A stretch of 64,000 nucleotides of DNA from Actinomycetota bacterium (GTDB lineage: Bacteria > Actinomycetota > Geothermincolia > Geothermincolales > RBG-13-55-18): the NCBI GenBank assembly GCA_014360685.1, contig JACIXB010000017.1, forward strand, positions 124,001 to 188,000, written 5' to 3'. Each line of letters opens with the position of its first letter. Within the stretch, counting starts at the first letter, position 1. Below, piece by piece: positions 18,633 through 27,880 of this stretch. Under the pieces are notes generated by a model that was not told where the DNA came from, ran no database searches, and saw only the letters and a list, made by a program, of their open reading frames with translations. A program made the translations under genes and the position numbers.

Positions 18633-19919
18633 ATGGAAACCTGCAGGCTCTTGGTGGTCAACCACGCCGTGGAGACGGGAGGGGCGGAACGCGTCCTCAT
18701 CGACTTCCTGCGACACCTGGACCGGAGCCGCTTCGAGCCCGGGCTGGCCGTTCCCTGCCACGGCCCCCTGGTGGAGGAGGCCGAGAGCCTAGGCGTCCGC
18801 GTGCACCTGGGATTTCCTTCCAGGAGGCTGCTGGGCATAAGGAGGAAGTCGCTGGGGAATGACCGGTGGGCCATGGCCGCCTACCCCTTCGATTTCCTGG
18901 CCACCGTCCTGCGGCTGGCCCTGCTCATCCGCCGGGAGGGCTATCACCTGGTGCTCACCAACAGCGCCAAGGCGGACATCTACGGGAGCCTGGCCGGATG
19001 GCTGGCGCGGCGTCCGGTGGCCTGGAGGTTTCACGACCTGGCCTACCCGGAGACCTTCAGCCGTTTTAACCTCTGGCTGTTGAGGACCTTCGCCACCCTC
19101 TTCTCCCGCCGCGTGCTGGCCATCTCCGGCGCCGTGCGGGAGGCGCTCCTGGCCCTGGGGGTGCCGGGAGAGAAGGTGGCGGTGGTTTACAACGGTGTGG
19201 AGCGGCGCGAGGGCGTCGGCGAGATGCGCCGGCGGGCGAGGAATGAATGGGGGCTCCCCGACGACCTGCCGGCGGTGGGCCTGGTGGGCAGGCTGGTGGA
19301 ATGGAAGGGCCCCGACGTCTTCCTCCGCGCCGCGGCGCGGGTGGCGGAATCCTTCCCGGATGCCAGGTTCTTCCTGGTGGGGGACGCCGTTTTCGGAAGG
19401 GAGGATTACCCGGGGGAGCTCCGGGAGCTGAGCCGCTCCCTGGGCCTCGGGGAGAGGGTGGTGTTCACGGGTTTCCTCAAGGACCCGCTGCCGGCTATGG
19501 CCGCCCTGGACTGCCTGGTGCACGCCTCCGTGGAGCCGGAGCCCCTGGGGATGGTCATCCTGGAGGCCATGTCCCTCGGCCTGCCGGTGGTGGCCACGCG
19601 GGGGGGCGGGGTCCCGGAGGTGGTGGAGGAGGGCGTAACCGGCTTGCTGGTCCCCCCGGGGAACGCGGAGGAACTGGCCCGGGCGATATGCTGGATGCTC
19701 TCCCATCCGCGGGAGAGGAAAGAGATGGGGGAGAGGGGGAGGAAACGGGTCGGGGAGGCCTTCGAAGCAGGATCGCGCTGCCGGGAGATGGAGGAAGAGC
19801 TCCTGGCCCTCCTCAGCCGCGGCGCAAAAAGGCGGCGAAGGGCCGAAGGGCATGTTGTCGCGCCTGAAGGGGCCGGGCAAGGGGACCGGCCTCCGTGGAC
19901 CGGCCTTTACCGGAGGTGA
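18633..19919 (+). CDS. Glycosyltransferase, GT4 family
   Basis: A 428-residue GT-B enzyme. The N-terminal half has VNHAVETGGAERVLIDFLRHL, the GGAE loop typical of GT4. The C-terminal half has VGLVGRLVEWKGPDVFLRA and EPEPLGMVILEAMSLGLPV (EX7E motif), followed by TRGGGVPEVVEEGVTGLLV. The start is the ATG at 18633; upstream codons in frame overlap the methyltransferase gene. The last 40 residues are Arg-rich and lie outside the fold. It is part of the plus-strand glycan operon. Sugar specificity is unknown. Confidence 0.88.
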   Translation: METCRLLVVNHAVETGGAERVLIDFLRHLDRSRFEPGLAVPCHGPLVEEAESLGVRVHLGFPSRRLLGIRRKSLGNDRWAMAAYPFDFLATVLRLALLIRREGYHLVLTNSAKADIYGSLAGWLARRPVAWRFHDLAYPETFSRFNLWLLRTFATLFSRRVLAISGAVREALLALGVPGEKVAVVYNGVERREGVGEMRRRARNEWGLPDDLPAVGLVGRLVEWKGPDVFLRAAARVAESFPDARFFLVGDAVFGREDYPGELRELSRSLGLGERVVFTGFLKDPLPAMAALDCLVHASVEPEPLGMVILEAMSLGLPVVATRGGGVPEVVEEGVTGLLVPPGNAEELARAICWMLSHPRERKEMGERGRKRVGEAFEAGSRCREMEEELLALLSRGAKRRRRAEGHVVAPEGAGQGDRPPWTGLYRR

Positions 19920-19928
19920 TGAGCGGGC

Positions 19929-21044
19929 ATGGTAGTGGGCGTCGAGGGTAGGACGTTGCAGGGTCGGCGCTACGGGGTGGCCAGGTACCTGATCAACCTC
20001 CTGCGGGAGCTCGTCTCCCTGGAGGGGGAGGAGGAATACGTGGTCTACCTTTCCCGGCCCATAGGACCCCTGCCCTTCGCCTCCCCCCGTCTGCGGGAGA
20101 GGATCCTTGCCCGCGCCCCCGGCCTCACCTGGAGGCATCTCCGCCTGCCGTTGGCCATGCGCCGGGAGGGGGTCGACCTGCACTTCTCCCCCTCCTATTT
20201 CCTGCCCCTGGTCAAGGTGTGCCCGGCGGTGGTCACGGTCCACGACCTGACCTTCAAGGCCCACCCGGAATGGTTCGCCGCCGACCGGCGCTTCCTTTTC
20301 GACGACCTCTTCTGGAGGGAAGTCAGGCGGGCGGAGCGCATCATCACCGTGAGCGAGCATTCCAAGCGGGACATCGTGGAGTTCCTGGGCGTGGATCCTC
20401 AAAGGGTGGCGGTAATCCCCCTGGCGCCCGACCCGGGCTTCCGGCCCCTGGACGACGAGCGGGCCCTGGCCGCGGTGCGGGAGAGGTACGGGTTGAGGCC
20501 CGGTTTCCTGTTCACCGCGGGCTCCATCCACACCCGTCGAAATCTGGAGCGGCTCATTGAGGCCGCCTCCATGGCCGAGGCGGAACTGGGAAGGGAATTG
20601 CAGGTCCTCATCCTGGGAACGCCCGCCCCCTTCACTCCCCCGGTGGACATCCAGGGTACGGCACGTCGTTGCGGCATGGAGGGTAGGGTCGTCCACCTGG
20701 AATACGTGACCGAGGAGGATCTGTTGCGCCTTTACAACGCCTGCGGCCTCTTCGTCTACCCCTCCCTTTACGAGGGTTTCGGCCTGCCCGTGGTGGAGGC
20801 CATGGCCTGCGGGGCGCCCGTGGCCTGCTCCCGGGCCACCTCCATTCCCGAGGTGGCCGGGGAGGCGGCGGTCTACTTCGACCCCCTGGACGTGGAGGAC
20901 ATGGCCCGGGTGCTGGTCTCCCTCCTCTCCGACCCCAGGGAGCTGGAGAGGCTTGCCCGGGCCGGGCCGAGGAGGGCGGCGGAATTCTCCTGGCGGAGGA
21001 CGGCGGAGGAGACGCTGCGGGTCTTCCGGGAGGTGGCGGGATGA
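19929..21044 (+). CDS. Glycosyltransferase, GT4 family (mannosyltransferase-like)
   Basis: A 371-residue GT-B enzyme of the type that begins VGVEGRTLQGRRYGVARYL, resembling the other short GT4 at 8233-9378. It has TVHDLTFKAHPEWF, ITVSEHSKRDIVEFLGV, FLFTAGSIHTRRN and the donor-binding LYEGFGLPVVEAMACGAPV. The ATG at 19929 follows GGAGGTGATGAG, 9 bp after the previous stop. Its stop codon overlaps the start of the GT2 gene (ATGA at 21041-21044), so the two are translationally coupled. Confidence 0.9.
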   Translation: MVVGVEGRTLQGRRYGVARYLINLLRELVSLEGEEEYVVYLSRPIGPLPFASPRLRERILARAPGLTWRHLRLPLAMRREGVDLHFSPSYFLPLVKVCPAVVTVHDLTFKAHPEWFAADRRFLFDDLFWREVRRAERIITVSEHSKRDIVEFLGVDPQRVAVIPLAPDPGFRPLDDERALAAVRERYGLRPGFLFTAGSIHTRRNLERLIEAASMAEAELGRELQVLILGTPAPFTPPVDIQGTARRCGMEGRVVHLEYVTEEDLLRLYNACGLFVYPSLYEGFGLPVVEAMACGAPVACSRATSIPEVAGEAAVYFDPLDVEDMARVLVSLLSDPRELERLARAGPRRAAEFSWRRTAEETLRVFREVAG

Positions 21045-22108
21045 GCGATGTTCAGACCCCTAAAAATGGGACCGAAAAAGAGAATGAGATGGGTGAAAAG
21101 GCGGCGCTGCGAGGTGGATCGGGCATGCAGGGACGGGAGATGGAGGGAGAATACCGGCCCCGGGTGAGCGCGGTGATACCCAACTGGCACCGCAAGGACG
21201 ACCTCCGGGAGGCGCTCCTGGCCATCAAGGCCCAGACCTACCCGGTGGAGGAGATCATCGTGGTGGACAATAATTCCCGGGACGGCACCCGGGAGATGAT
21301 CAAGGAGGAGTTCCCGGAGGTGATGTTCATCCAGTCTCCCCACAACATCGTCATCCAGGCCCTGAACATCGGGGCCAAGACGGCCTCCGGGGACCTCATC
21401 CTGCACCAGGACAACGACGGGGTGCTGGAGCCGGACGCCCTGGAGCGCATGGTGCGGGTCATGGCCTCCGATCCCCGCATCGCCGTGGTGCACTGCAAGA
21501 ACCTATACTACGATACCGGGGAGGTGTTCGATCCCCTGCGCTGGTTCACCCCCGAGGAGCACGCCTCGGAGGGGGTGTTCGACGTACCCACCTTCCACGG
21601 GAACGGCGCCCTGATGCGGCGGGACGTCCTGGAGGAGATCGATTACATCGAGCCGGAGATACTCCTTTACCAGTTCGAACGCAACATCTCCGCCAAGGCC
21701 ATCGACCGCGGCTACCGCATCGTCTACCACCCCGCCGCCGTCATCCGGCACAAGATATCCCGCGAGGTGCGCGACCCGGGACACCGCCTGTACATCACCA
21801 TGACCGGCGGCTGGTGGTACCTGGCCCGCTTCTATCCCGCCCGCTCGGCATGGAAGAAATCCTTCCATTATTTGGTATTTTTCGTCCTCTACTCCGTGAA
21901 ACACCGCACCTTCCGCAGTTTCTTCCGCGGGATCTTCGACACCCTCCTGGGTCTGCCTCATGTCCTGAGGGAGAGGAGGGTTTTGAAGCCGGAAACGGTG
22001 CGGTTCCTGGAGAGCAGGCCCTACGAGACGGCGATGATAAAATACGGTTCCCTGGACACGGTGCGCAAATGGGTCCGGAAGCGCCTGGGAGGCGGGAGAG
22101 GAAAGTGA
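21041..22108 (+). CDS. Glycosyltransferase, GT2 family (GT-A fold)
   Basis: A 355-residue inverting GT-A enzyme. VSAVIPNWHRKDDLREALLA and EIIVVDNNSRDGT form the nucleotide-binding half; ILHQDNDGVLEPDAL contains the DxD-like metal site, and FHGNGALMRRDVLEEI is the acceptor-side loop usual for rhamnosyltransferase-type GT2. The 40 residues before VSAVIPN are Lys/Glu-rich and may be a linker; a later ATG could be used, but the ATG at 21041 overlaps the preceding stop by 4 bp. It is probably the rhamnosyl- or hexosyltransferase that extends the lipid-linked repeat. Confidence 0.87.
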   Translation: MSDVQTPKNGTEKENEMGEKAALRGGSGMQGREMEGEYRPRVSAVIPNWHRKDDLREALLAIKAQTYPVEEIIVVDNNSRDGTREMIKEEFPEVMFIQSPHNIVIQALNIGAKTASGDLILHQDNDGVLEPDALERMVRVMASDPRIAVVHCKNLYYDTGEVFDPLRWFTPEEHASEGVFDVPTFHGNGALMRRDVLEEIDYIEPEILLYQFERNISAKAIDRGYRIVYHPAAVIRHKISREVRDPGHRLYITMTGGWWYLARFYPARSAWKKSFHYLVFFVLYSVKHRTFRSFFRGIFDTLLGLPHVLRERRVLKPETVRFLESRPYETAMIKYGSLDTVRKWVRKRLGGGRGK

Positions 22109-22127
22109 CCGGAAGGGGGGATCGTGC

Positions 22128-22814
22128 ATGTCCGGAGACGGAAAGGCGCATTTCCTGGACGACCTGAGGCTGGCCCTGAAGCGCAAGGGGCTGGGGGGCA
22201 TGGTGCGCGATGTCCTGCTGCACCCGGGAAACCAGGCCATCGCCCTCTACCGCATCTACCGCTGGTTCTACCTCAAGGGATGGGTGACCCTGGCCTTCCT
22301 GGGGTACCGGCTGAATTATTTCCTCTGTGGTGTGGAGATCCATCCCGACGCCGACATAGGGCCGGATTTCCACCTCGACCACCCCATAAGCGTGCTCATC
22401 GGCCGGGGCACGCGCATCGGGCGCGGCGTGCGCATCTATTCCCACGTGGCCGTGGGAGCGGTGGGGTTGCCGGAGGAGAACCCCTTCATGGACATCCGCG
22501 ACTACGTGCAGATCTACCACGGGGCCATGGTGGGGGGAAGCGCCGTCATCGGCGAGTATGCCCAGATTGGCCTCAACGCGGTGGTCTGGAACCAGGACGT
22601 GCCCCCCTACTCGGTGGTGGTGGGCAACCCCGGCAGGGTGATAAAGGTGGAAGGGCGGCGGGTCAACCCCGAGGATTATGTGGGGTACAAGTACGACCCT
22701 TCCCATTTCCACGGACCCCCCCCGGAGCACGACCCGGACAAGGAACCGGAGAGGAGCGAATCCTGGATAGACCCCAGGACCTACCGCAAGGCCAGCCCCG
22801 GGAGCGAATCATGA
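22128..22814 (+). CDS. Serine-acetyltransferase-like hexapeptide acyltransferase
   Basis: A 228-residue LbH acyltransferase resembling the colanic acid WcaB / CysE group: HPGNQAIALYRIYRWFY, then GVEIHPDADIGPDFHLDHP, VLIGRGTRIGRGVRIYSHVAVG and VVGNPGRVIK. The His in FHLDHP is the likely catalytic base. GGAAGGGGGG lies ahead of the ATG at 22128. It ends the plus-strand glycan operon (17027-22814). It more probably acetylates a glycan than serine, because no cysteine genes are near. Confidence 0.85.
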   Translation: MSGDGKAHFLDDLRLALKRKGLGGMVRDVLLHPGNQAIALYRIYRWFYLKGWVTLAFLGYRLNYFLCGVEIHPDADIGPDFHLDHPISVLIGRGTRIGRGVRIYSHVAVGAVGLPEENPFMDIRDYVQIYHGAMVGGSAVIGEYAQIGLNAVVWNQDVPPYSVVVGNPGRVIKVEGRRVNPEDYVGYKYDPSHFHGPPPEHDPDKEPERSESWIDPRTYRKASPGSES

Positions 22815-23105
22815 GCCCACGGGGTATGCCGGTCTCCCGGTATGCCTCTCAAGCGTTTTGACGGAGGCTCCGATGGGAGCGTAATCCGAACGACAACCGG
22901 AACGTTCCGCTATCGGAAAGGGTGGCCTTTCCGGTACCCAGAGCCCGGGCGCCGAAGCATCCCCGACATTTCGGCATCGCCGGCCGCGGCCCCCTCCGGG
23001 GGGAGAGGGGGCGGGGGTGGATGCGCCCCTCGCTCTTGGGAAGGGGTCCGCTTCCCTCGCCGGCACCCTTTTCGCCGTCGCCGGCCCCGGCCGGCGGGAC
23101 CAGCC

Positions 23106-24656
23106 TCACGGGGCATACCCGACCTCTCGACGGACCTCTCCCTTGCTGTCCATGTCCGCGTCGGGACCCTTGAACCCCGCGCAGCGGAAGATGTAGAACT
23201 CACGCTCCCCCCCGGAGCAGGGCAAGCGAAGAACCAGGGGGTCGCTCACCTCTGCGAAGTAGGGGGCGAGCTTGCGTTCCCAGAAAGAAGCCGGCGTCTG
23301 GAAGCCGTCGGGGTTATCCCTCTCGTCCACGAAGAGGAAGTCCCTGCCCACCAGGCGGTCCAGGGGGATCCAGGGGGAGTAGTTGCTGTTGTCGCACATG
23401 ACCTCGTTCTCGTAGACCAGGAAGGCGATGGTGTAATCCAGGTCACCTCGGCGGTTATGGTAGGCGATCTCGCTGGAGATGAAGTAGTAAGGGGAGGCCA
23501 CTACCGGCGGTGCACCTTCCGCTCCGCCGTCCTGCGAGGCCAGGGTCTCCACGGCGTCGGCCACCTCCTCCCACCCGTTGTGGACCGAGGCGCCGCTCGC
23601 GCCGAGGTAGACGGCGAGGAGGGTGATGATGAGGCAGGGGGCAAGGAAAAGCCCCCCGTAGACGGCCGCCCGGAGGCGGCGCCGACGCGGAGAGGGGTTT
23701 TCTCCCCAAAGTTCCGAGGCGGAGGCCATGGCCAGGACGAGGGCGAAGAAGTGAGAGGAGAAACCCCATCGGGGCGGACCTCCCGTGAGGGTGAAGAAGA
23801 GGATGCCGGGAAAAGCCAGCCAGAAAAGAAAAAGGAGCTGCGGCTTGTTCCTCTTGAAGCCGAGGTAACCCCCGCATGCCAGCCCGAAGAGGCTGAAGAG
23901 GTAGACGAAGGGCGAGAGGGCAAGGGCTTCCCAGCCCACGTGCTTGGCCGACTTGGCCAGGTAATCCCCGAGGCCGGAATGGAGAAATCCTGGCCTGCTG
24001 GTCAGTTGGTAGATTATGGGTTCAAAGCGGTGATAGGCGTACCAGGCCAAGGTGGGGGCCATGACGGCCAAGGCCAGGAGCAGGGCCAGGTAGGGCTCTT
24101 TTCTCTTGAGCCTCTCCCTGAACCGGGGAGAGAAGAGCAGGAAAAGCGTGAGCCCCAGGAGGAAGAGGGCGGATTGCAGCTTGGAGAGGAGCATGAGGCC
24201 GGCCGCCAGGCCGGCCAGGTACCAGTACTTTTTTTCATCCGCGAACAAGGCCCGACGGGCGAATATGGCGAACAGGAGGGCGAAGAAGATCATTGGGGTA
24301 TCCACTACCACCATGGTTATCCAGTAATTAGTAAAAGGCAGGGCGGCCAAGAGCAGGACGGTGAAGAAGGACCACCGCTCGTCCAGGCCCGTCTCCCGGC
24401 ACAAGAGGTAGGCCAGGGCCAGGGAAGCCGTGGCCAGGAGCAGGTGAAGCATTCTCAACCCCCAGGTTCCTTCGCCGAAGACCAGGGTCCCGGCGCGGAC
24501 GATCAGGGCGGTCAACGGAGGATGGAAGTAGTAGCCGGCGCTTAAGTGCTTGCTTTGCATCCACCAGTTGGCCTCGTCCACATGAATGCCGAGGAAGAAG
24601 CCCTTCAGGAGGTGCAGCAGGAAGAAACAAGCCAGGAGGGCGAGTAGCCTCTTCAT
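23106..24656 (-). CDS. GT39-type (ArnT/PMT-like) membrane glycosyltransferase
   Basis: A polytopic membrane protein of 516 residues, expected to move a sugar from a polyprenyl-phosphate donor onto an acceptor outside the cell. The first loop has the GT39 hallmark GIHVDEANWW (catalytic acidic pair) followed by LSAGYYFHPPLTALIV. About ten membrane helices follow, then a soluble C-terminal domain of about 150 residues. Start choice is uncertain: the ATG at 24656 begins directly with a helix, and another at 24731 adds 25 polar residues; neither has a strong ribosome site. It stands alone, with a candidate promoter at 24774-24803. Confidence 0.82.
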   Translation of the reverse strand: MKRLLALLACFFLLHLLKGFFLGIHVDEANWWMQSKHLSAGYYFHPPLTALIVRAGTLVFGEGTWGLRMLHLLLATASLALAYLLCRETGLDERWSFFTVLLLAALPFTNYWITMVVVDTPMIFFALLFAIFARRALFADEKKYWYLAGLAAGLMLLSKLQSALFLLGLTLFLLFSPRFRERLKRKEPYLALLLALAVMAPTLAWYAYHRFEPIIYQLTSRPGFLHSGLGDYLAKSAKHVGWEALALSPFVYLFSLFGLACGGYLGFKRNKPQLLFLFWLAFPGILFFTLTGGPPRWGFSSHFFALVLAMASASELWGENPSPRRRRLRAAVYGGLFLAPCLIITLLAVYLGASGASVHNGWEEVADAVETLASQDGGAEGAPPVVASPYYFISSEIAYHNRRGDLDYTIAFLVYENEVMCDNSNYSPWIPLDRLVGRDFLFVDERDNPDGFQTPASFWERKLAPYFAEVSDPLVLRLPCSGGEREFYIFRCAGFKGPDADMDSKGEVRREVGYAP

Positions 24657-24773
24657 CCACGGGTCACACCGGCAGCCGCCCCCCCACTTTCCGGGATCCG
24701 CGTCACGGAAGATTCTTAAAATTCTCCCCATTACCCCGAACCGCCCCGTTCCGGAGGTGAGACTTACTAGCAG

Positions 24774-24803
24774 TATATACGACACTACGCGGCTGGACAT
24801 CAA
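24774..24803 (-). promoter_or_regulatory. Candidate sigma70 promoter of the GT39 gene
   Basis: On the minus strand TTGATG (24798-24803) is separated by 18 bp from TATATA (24774-24779). That would give a leader of about 110 bp before the ATG at 24656. It is a fair, not perfect, match to the consensus in DNA that is otherwise GC-rich. Confidence 0.5.
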
Positions 24804-24984
24804 TCTGCCGCGGCGGGACGGTGGTCACCTACCCCGCGTGGGTCCGGGACGGCGTGACCCCTGAGGATGATGGTTATCGCCCCAAGGATTGTGGCGGCGA
24901 TTGATTCCGACGCCGGGGTTTCACGCATCGTGCCCGGAGGCCTCCTGGACGCTTGCGGCGGTTCCAGCGCCCTCCGTATTATGA

Positions 24985-25012
24985 GTCCGGGCGGCGACCA
25001 AGCCGCCCGGAC
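24985..25012 (-). terminator. Strong hairpin after the sugar phosphotransferase gene
   Basis: Perfect 11-bp inverted repeat GTCCGGGCGGC/GCCGCCCGGAC with a 6-nt loop, about 90 bp beyond the stop at 25103. There is no T-tract on either strand, so it may be a Rho-independent-like stop without U-tail or an RNA-stabilising end. Confidence 0.5.
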
Positions 25013-25102
25013 CCCCCCGACGGGACCCCCTTCAGCCCTATCCGGGTTGTCGTCATGCCGGTCCCTTGTCGGGTACCCCCAACCGCTTTCTCTCTCACCC
25101 TC

Positions 25103-26704
25103 TCAATAGGCCCCGTTCCCGGAGATCACCGCCTTGAAGGTGCGCAGGATGATCTTGATGTCCTGCCACAGGGACCAGGTCTCGATGTAGTACAGGTCCA
25201 GCTTGATCATCTCGTCGAAGGGCAGTTCGCTGCGCCCGCTGACCTGCCAGAGGCCGGTGATGCCCGGCTTCACGTTAAGCCTCTGGCGGTGCCAGTCCTT
25301 GTATTGGCTCACTTCTTCCTTTATATGCGGTCGTGGGCCTACCAGGCTCATCTGGCCGGCCAGGACGTTGAATATCTGCGGGAGCTCGTCTATGGAGAAC
25401 TTGCGGATCCACTTGCCCACCCGGGTTACGCGGGGATCTTCCTTTTCCTTCCAGCACAACCATCCGAACTCGTTGCCCGGCTTCCCGTTCACCAGCTCGG
25501 CCTGCATCCTCTCCGCCCCATCCACCATGGAGCGGAACTTGAGGCAATCGAAGCATTTCCCGTCCTTTCCCACCCGCCGGTGGCGGAAGAAGACCGGTCC
25601 CGGCGAGTCCAACTTTATGGCTATGGCCGTGAGCAGGAGTATCGGCCAGATCACCAGCAGGATAGCCGTCCCCAGCACGTAATCCTCGAGCGCCTTGAGC
25701 GCCTTCTTGTAACCGTGAAGCCTCTTTTCGCGCAGGCGGATGAGGGGTATCCCCCCTATCTCGTTAACGGTTATCTCGTCGGTTATGACCTCGAAGAGGC
25801 GTGGGACTATGGAGCACTCCACTCCGGCGGCGTTGCACTTGGAGGCCAAGTCCAGGAGTTTCTCGGCGGGGGAGGTGTTGAAGGCGATGATGACCTTCTC
25901 CACCCGGAAATCACGGATCACGTTCTCCAGGCTGTCCAGGTTCCCCAGCACCCGGAGGTCCCGGAGTTCGGGTTCATCGAATTCCGCGAACAGGGGGTCG
26001 TCGTCCAGGAAGCCGATGGGGCGCAGCCCGAATCCCTGGTGCTTGATGAGCTTGCGGGCCACGCACTTCCCCACCTTGCCCGCCCCGATGACCAGGGTGT
26101 TGCGCATGACCACGTCCCCCCAGCCGAGAAGTGAGGCCAGGCCCTGGAGGAGGGTTCTGGCGGTGAAGAGGAAAAGGATGGAGAAGGTCCAGAAAAAGAC
26201 CAGGAAACCCCTCGGCGTGGCCAGGGAATCGAGGAGGAAGGTGACGATGAGGGTGAACACCAGGTGGGCGTTGACCGACCCCACGATCCTGGGAATGCGG
26301 TCCAGGACCCGTATGCGCTGATAGGGGTCGTACATCCCGGAGGCCTTGAGAGCCATGAAGAGAACCGGCGAGGTCATAAGGAGGGTGAGGGCCACGAGCC
26401 CGAAAGAGACGGCGTTCTCCGGGGGGAACAGGCGGACCACCAGCGGGTACCGGAAACGCACCCAGTAAGACAGCAAGAGGGCCGCCCACATGGCCGAGGC
26501 GTCGCAGGCGAAGCGCGCCAGGATACGCACCGCGATTTCCAGGCGTCGCTGGGCGCGAGGACTTCGGATTTCCCTGCGCGCCTCGCGCAATATGGCTTGG
26601 AGTTCCTGATCGGATATCTCCTTCACCTGCGGGACGGCAACCCCCGTCTGGAGGGGTTTCTCCTCGATTTGCGGGTCCCGTTTTTTGACCAGCCGCCCTT
26701 CCAA
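25103..26704 (-). CDS. Polyprenyl glycosylphosphotransferase (WcaJ/WbaP-type initiating enzyme)
   Basis: A 533-residue initiating enzyme that transfers a sugar 1-phosphate from a nucleotide sugar to undecaprenyl phosphate. The N-terminal part has four membrane helices and a Rossmann-like CoA-binding-type domain (NTLVIGAGKVGKCVARKL). The C-terminal Bac_transf domain has the catalytic LDSPGPVFFRHRRVGKDGK, LKFRSMVDGAE, the FSIDELPQIFNVL helix and MSLVGPRPH. The start is a TTG at 26704 with a strong ribosome site (AAGGAGGT), 3 bp after the upstream stop, so it is coupled to the GT4 gene at 26708. This pair probably makes the first disaccharide. Confidence 0.92.
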   Translation of the reverse strand: MEGRLVKKRDPQIEEKPLQTGVAVPQVKEISDQELQAILREARREIRSPRAQRRLEIAVRILARFACDASAMWAALLLSYWVRFRYPLVVRLFPPENAVSFGLVALTLLMTSPVLFMALKASGMYDPYQRIRVLDRIPRIVGSVNAHLVFTLIVTFLLDSLATPRGFLVFFWTFSILFLFTARTLLQGLASLLGWGDVVMRNTLVIGAGKVGKCVARKLIKHQGFGLRPIGFLDDDPLFAEFDEPELRDLRVLGNLDSLENVIRDFRVEKVIIAFNTSPAEKLLDLASKCNAAGVECSIVPRLFEVITDEITVNEIGGIPLIRLREKRLHGYKKALKALEDYVLGTAILLVIWPILLLTAIAIKLDSPGPVFFRHRRVGKDGKCFDCLKFRSMVDGAERMQAELVNGKPGNEFGWLCWKEKEDPRVTRVGKWIRKFSIDELPQIFNVLAGQMSLVGPRPHIKEEVSQYKDWHRQRLNVKPGITGLWQVSGRSELPFDEMIKLDLYYIETWSLWQDIKIILRTFKAVISGNGAY

Positions 26705-26707
26705 CGC

Positions 26708-27880
26708 TTACCTCCTTCCCATTGCCTCCCCCGAGGGCAGGCTCACCAGCCGCCCCCTCTTTTCGCGAGCCGTCGATTCTTCCCGGAAACGCTCCCAGGC
26801 ATCCCTCACCAATGTGGAAAACTTTTCCTTGAACACCGAGACGTCGAAGCGCTGGGCGTGCCGCCTTATACTCCGGGGGTCGAAGTCCCCGGGATCGAAA
26901 TTCCTGACCGCTTCCGCCAGCGATTCCGGATCCTGGCGGTCGAAGAAAAGGCCCGTCTCGCCCTCCATTACCGTTTCCAGGGCTCCCCCGGCCCGGTAGG
27001 CGATGACCGGTCTTCCCGCGGCCATGGCCTCCAGTGGGACTATGCCGAAGTCCTCTTCCTGGGGGAATACCAGGGCCAGGCAGTGGGAATAGAGCTCCGC
27101 GAGCTCCGCGTCACTCACCCGGCCCAGGAATTCCACGTTGGGCCGGGCCATGCGGCGCAGGGAATCCATCTCCGAGCCGGTGCCGGCGATCTTCAGGGGC
27201 AGGCCCAAGCGGTTGAAGGCCTCCACGGCCAGGTCGGCGCGCTTGTAAGGTATGAGGCGTCCCACCACCAAAAAGTAGTCCTCCACGCGTTCCGAGGGGC
27301 GTAGCCAGGAGGTGTCCACGGGAGGATGGATGATCTCTGCCTCTTTCCCGTAGTACTTGCGTATGCGTCGCGCCACGTGTTCGCTGATGGCCACGAAGAG
27401 GTCCACGCGGTCGGCGGCGCAGCGGTCCCACAAGCGCAGGTAGTTGGCCATGTAAGGAAGTACGGCCCTGACCAGGGGGTTGAGGGCGCCGAAACGCGGG
27501 TTGGCGAGGTAGTGATGGTATCCGCTCCAGTAGTAGCGGATGGGGGTGTAACAGTAGCAAATGTGCAGCGTTTCCGGCCTGGTGATGACCCCCTTGGCCT
27601 CGGCGTGGCTGGAGGATATGACCACGTCATACCCGGAGAGGTCGAAGCTCTCGAAGGCCACCGTGCGCAGCCAAGGAAAGGCTTGGTGCTTTTTTCTCGC
27701 CCCCGGCACCTTTTGGAGGAAGGAGGTGCGTACGTCGGCGTTGCGCAGGGTGGGGAATTCCTCGGGCACGAAGACCGAGGTATAGATGGGGGCTTCGGGG
27801 AAGATCTCGTGAAGGGTCAAGAGCACCCTTTCCGAGCCCGCCAGGTTAGTCAGCCAGTCGTGCACCAGGGCTGTCCTCAT
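26708..27880 (-). CDS. Glycosyltransferase, GT4 family (WbaZ-like)
   Basis: A 390-residue GT-B enzyme similar to the WbaZ group: it begins ALVHDWLTNLAGSERVLL, has the YCYTPIRYYW and FVAISEHVARRI segments, YFLVVGRLIPYKRADLAVEA and the donor motif EEDFGIVPLEAMAAGRPV. WbaZ-like enzymes often add the second sugar, mannose, next to the priming phosphotransferase, and here it directly precedes that gene. The ATG at 27880 follows GAGAGGCAGC. The upstream 768-bp non-coding region is the best candidate for the operon promoter. Confidence 0.9.
   Translation of the reverse strand: MRTALVHDWLTNLAGSERVLLTLHEIFPEAPIYTSVFVPEEFPTLRNADVRTSFLQKVPGARKKHQAFPWLRTVAFESFDLSGYDVVISSSHAEAKGVITRPETLHICYCYTPIRYYWSGYHHYLANPRFGALNPLVRAVLPYMANYLRLWDRCAADRVDLFVAISEHVARRIRKYYGKEAEIIHPPVDTSWLRPSERVEDYFLVVGRLIPYKRADLAVEAFNRLGLPLKIAGTGSEMDSLRRMARPNVEFLGRVSDAELAELYSHCLALVFPQEEDFGIVPLEAMAAGRPVIAYRAGGALETVMEGETGLFFDRQDPESLAEAVRNFDPGDFDPRSIRRHAQRFDVSVFKEKFSTLVRDAWERFREESTAREKRGRLVSLPSGEAMGRR

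Larger units (their letters stand above)
24657..25102. other. Intergenic region upstream of GT39 gene
   Basis: It holds the candidate minus-strand promoter at 24774-24803 and the strong hairpin at 24985-25012. No gene is supported. Confidence 0.5.

Noticed and set aside
22842..24545. 567-codon plus-strand open frame opposite the GT39 gene
   Set aside because: Antisense to a gene with clear GT39 motifs; its product has no recognised features.
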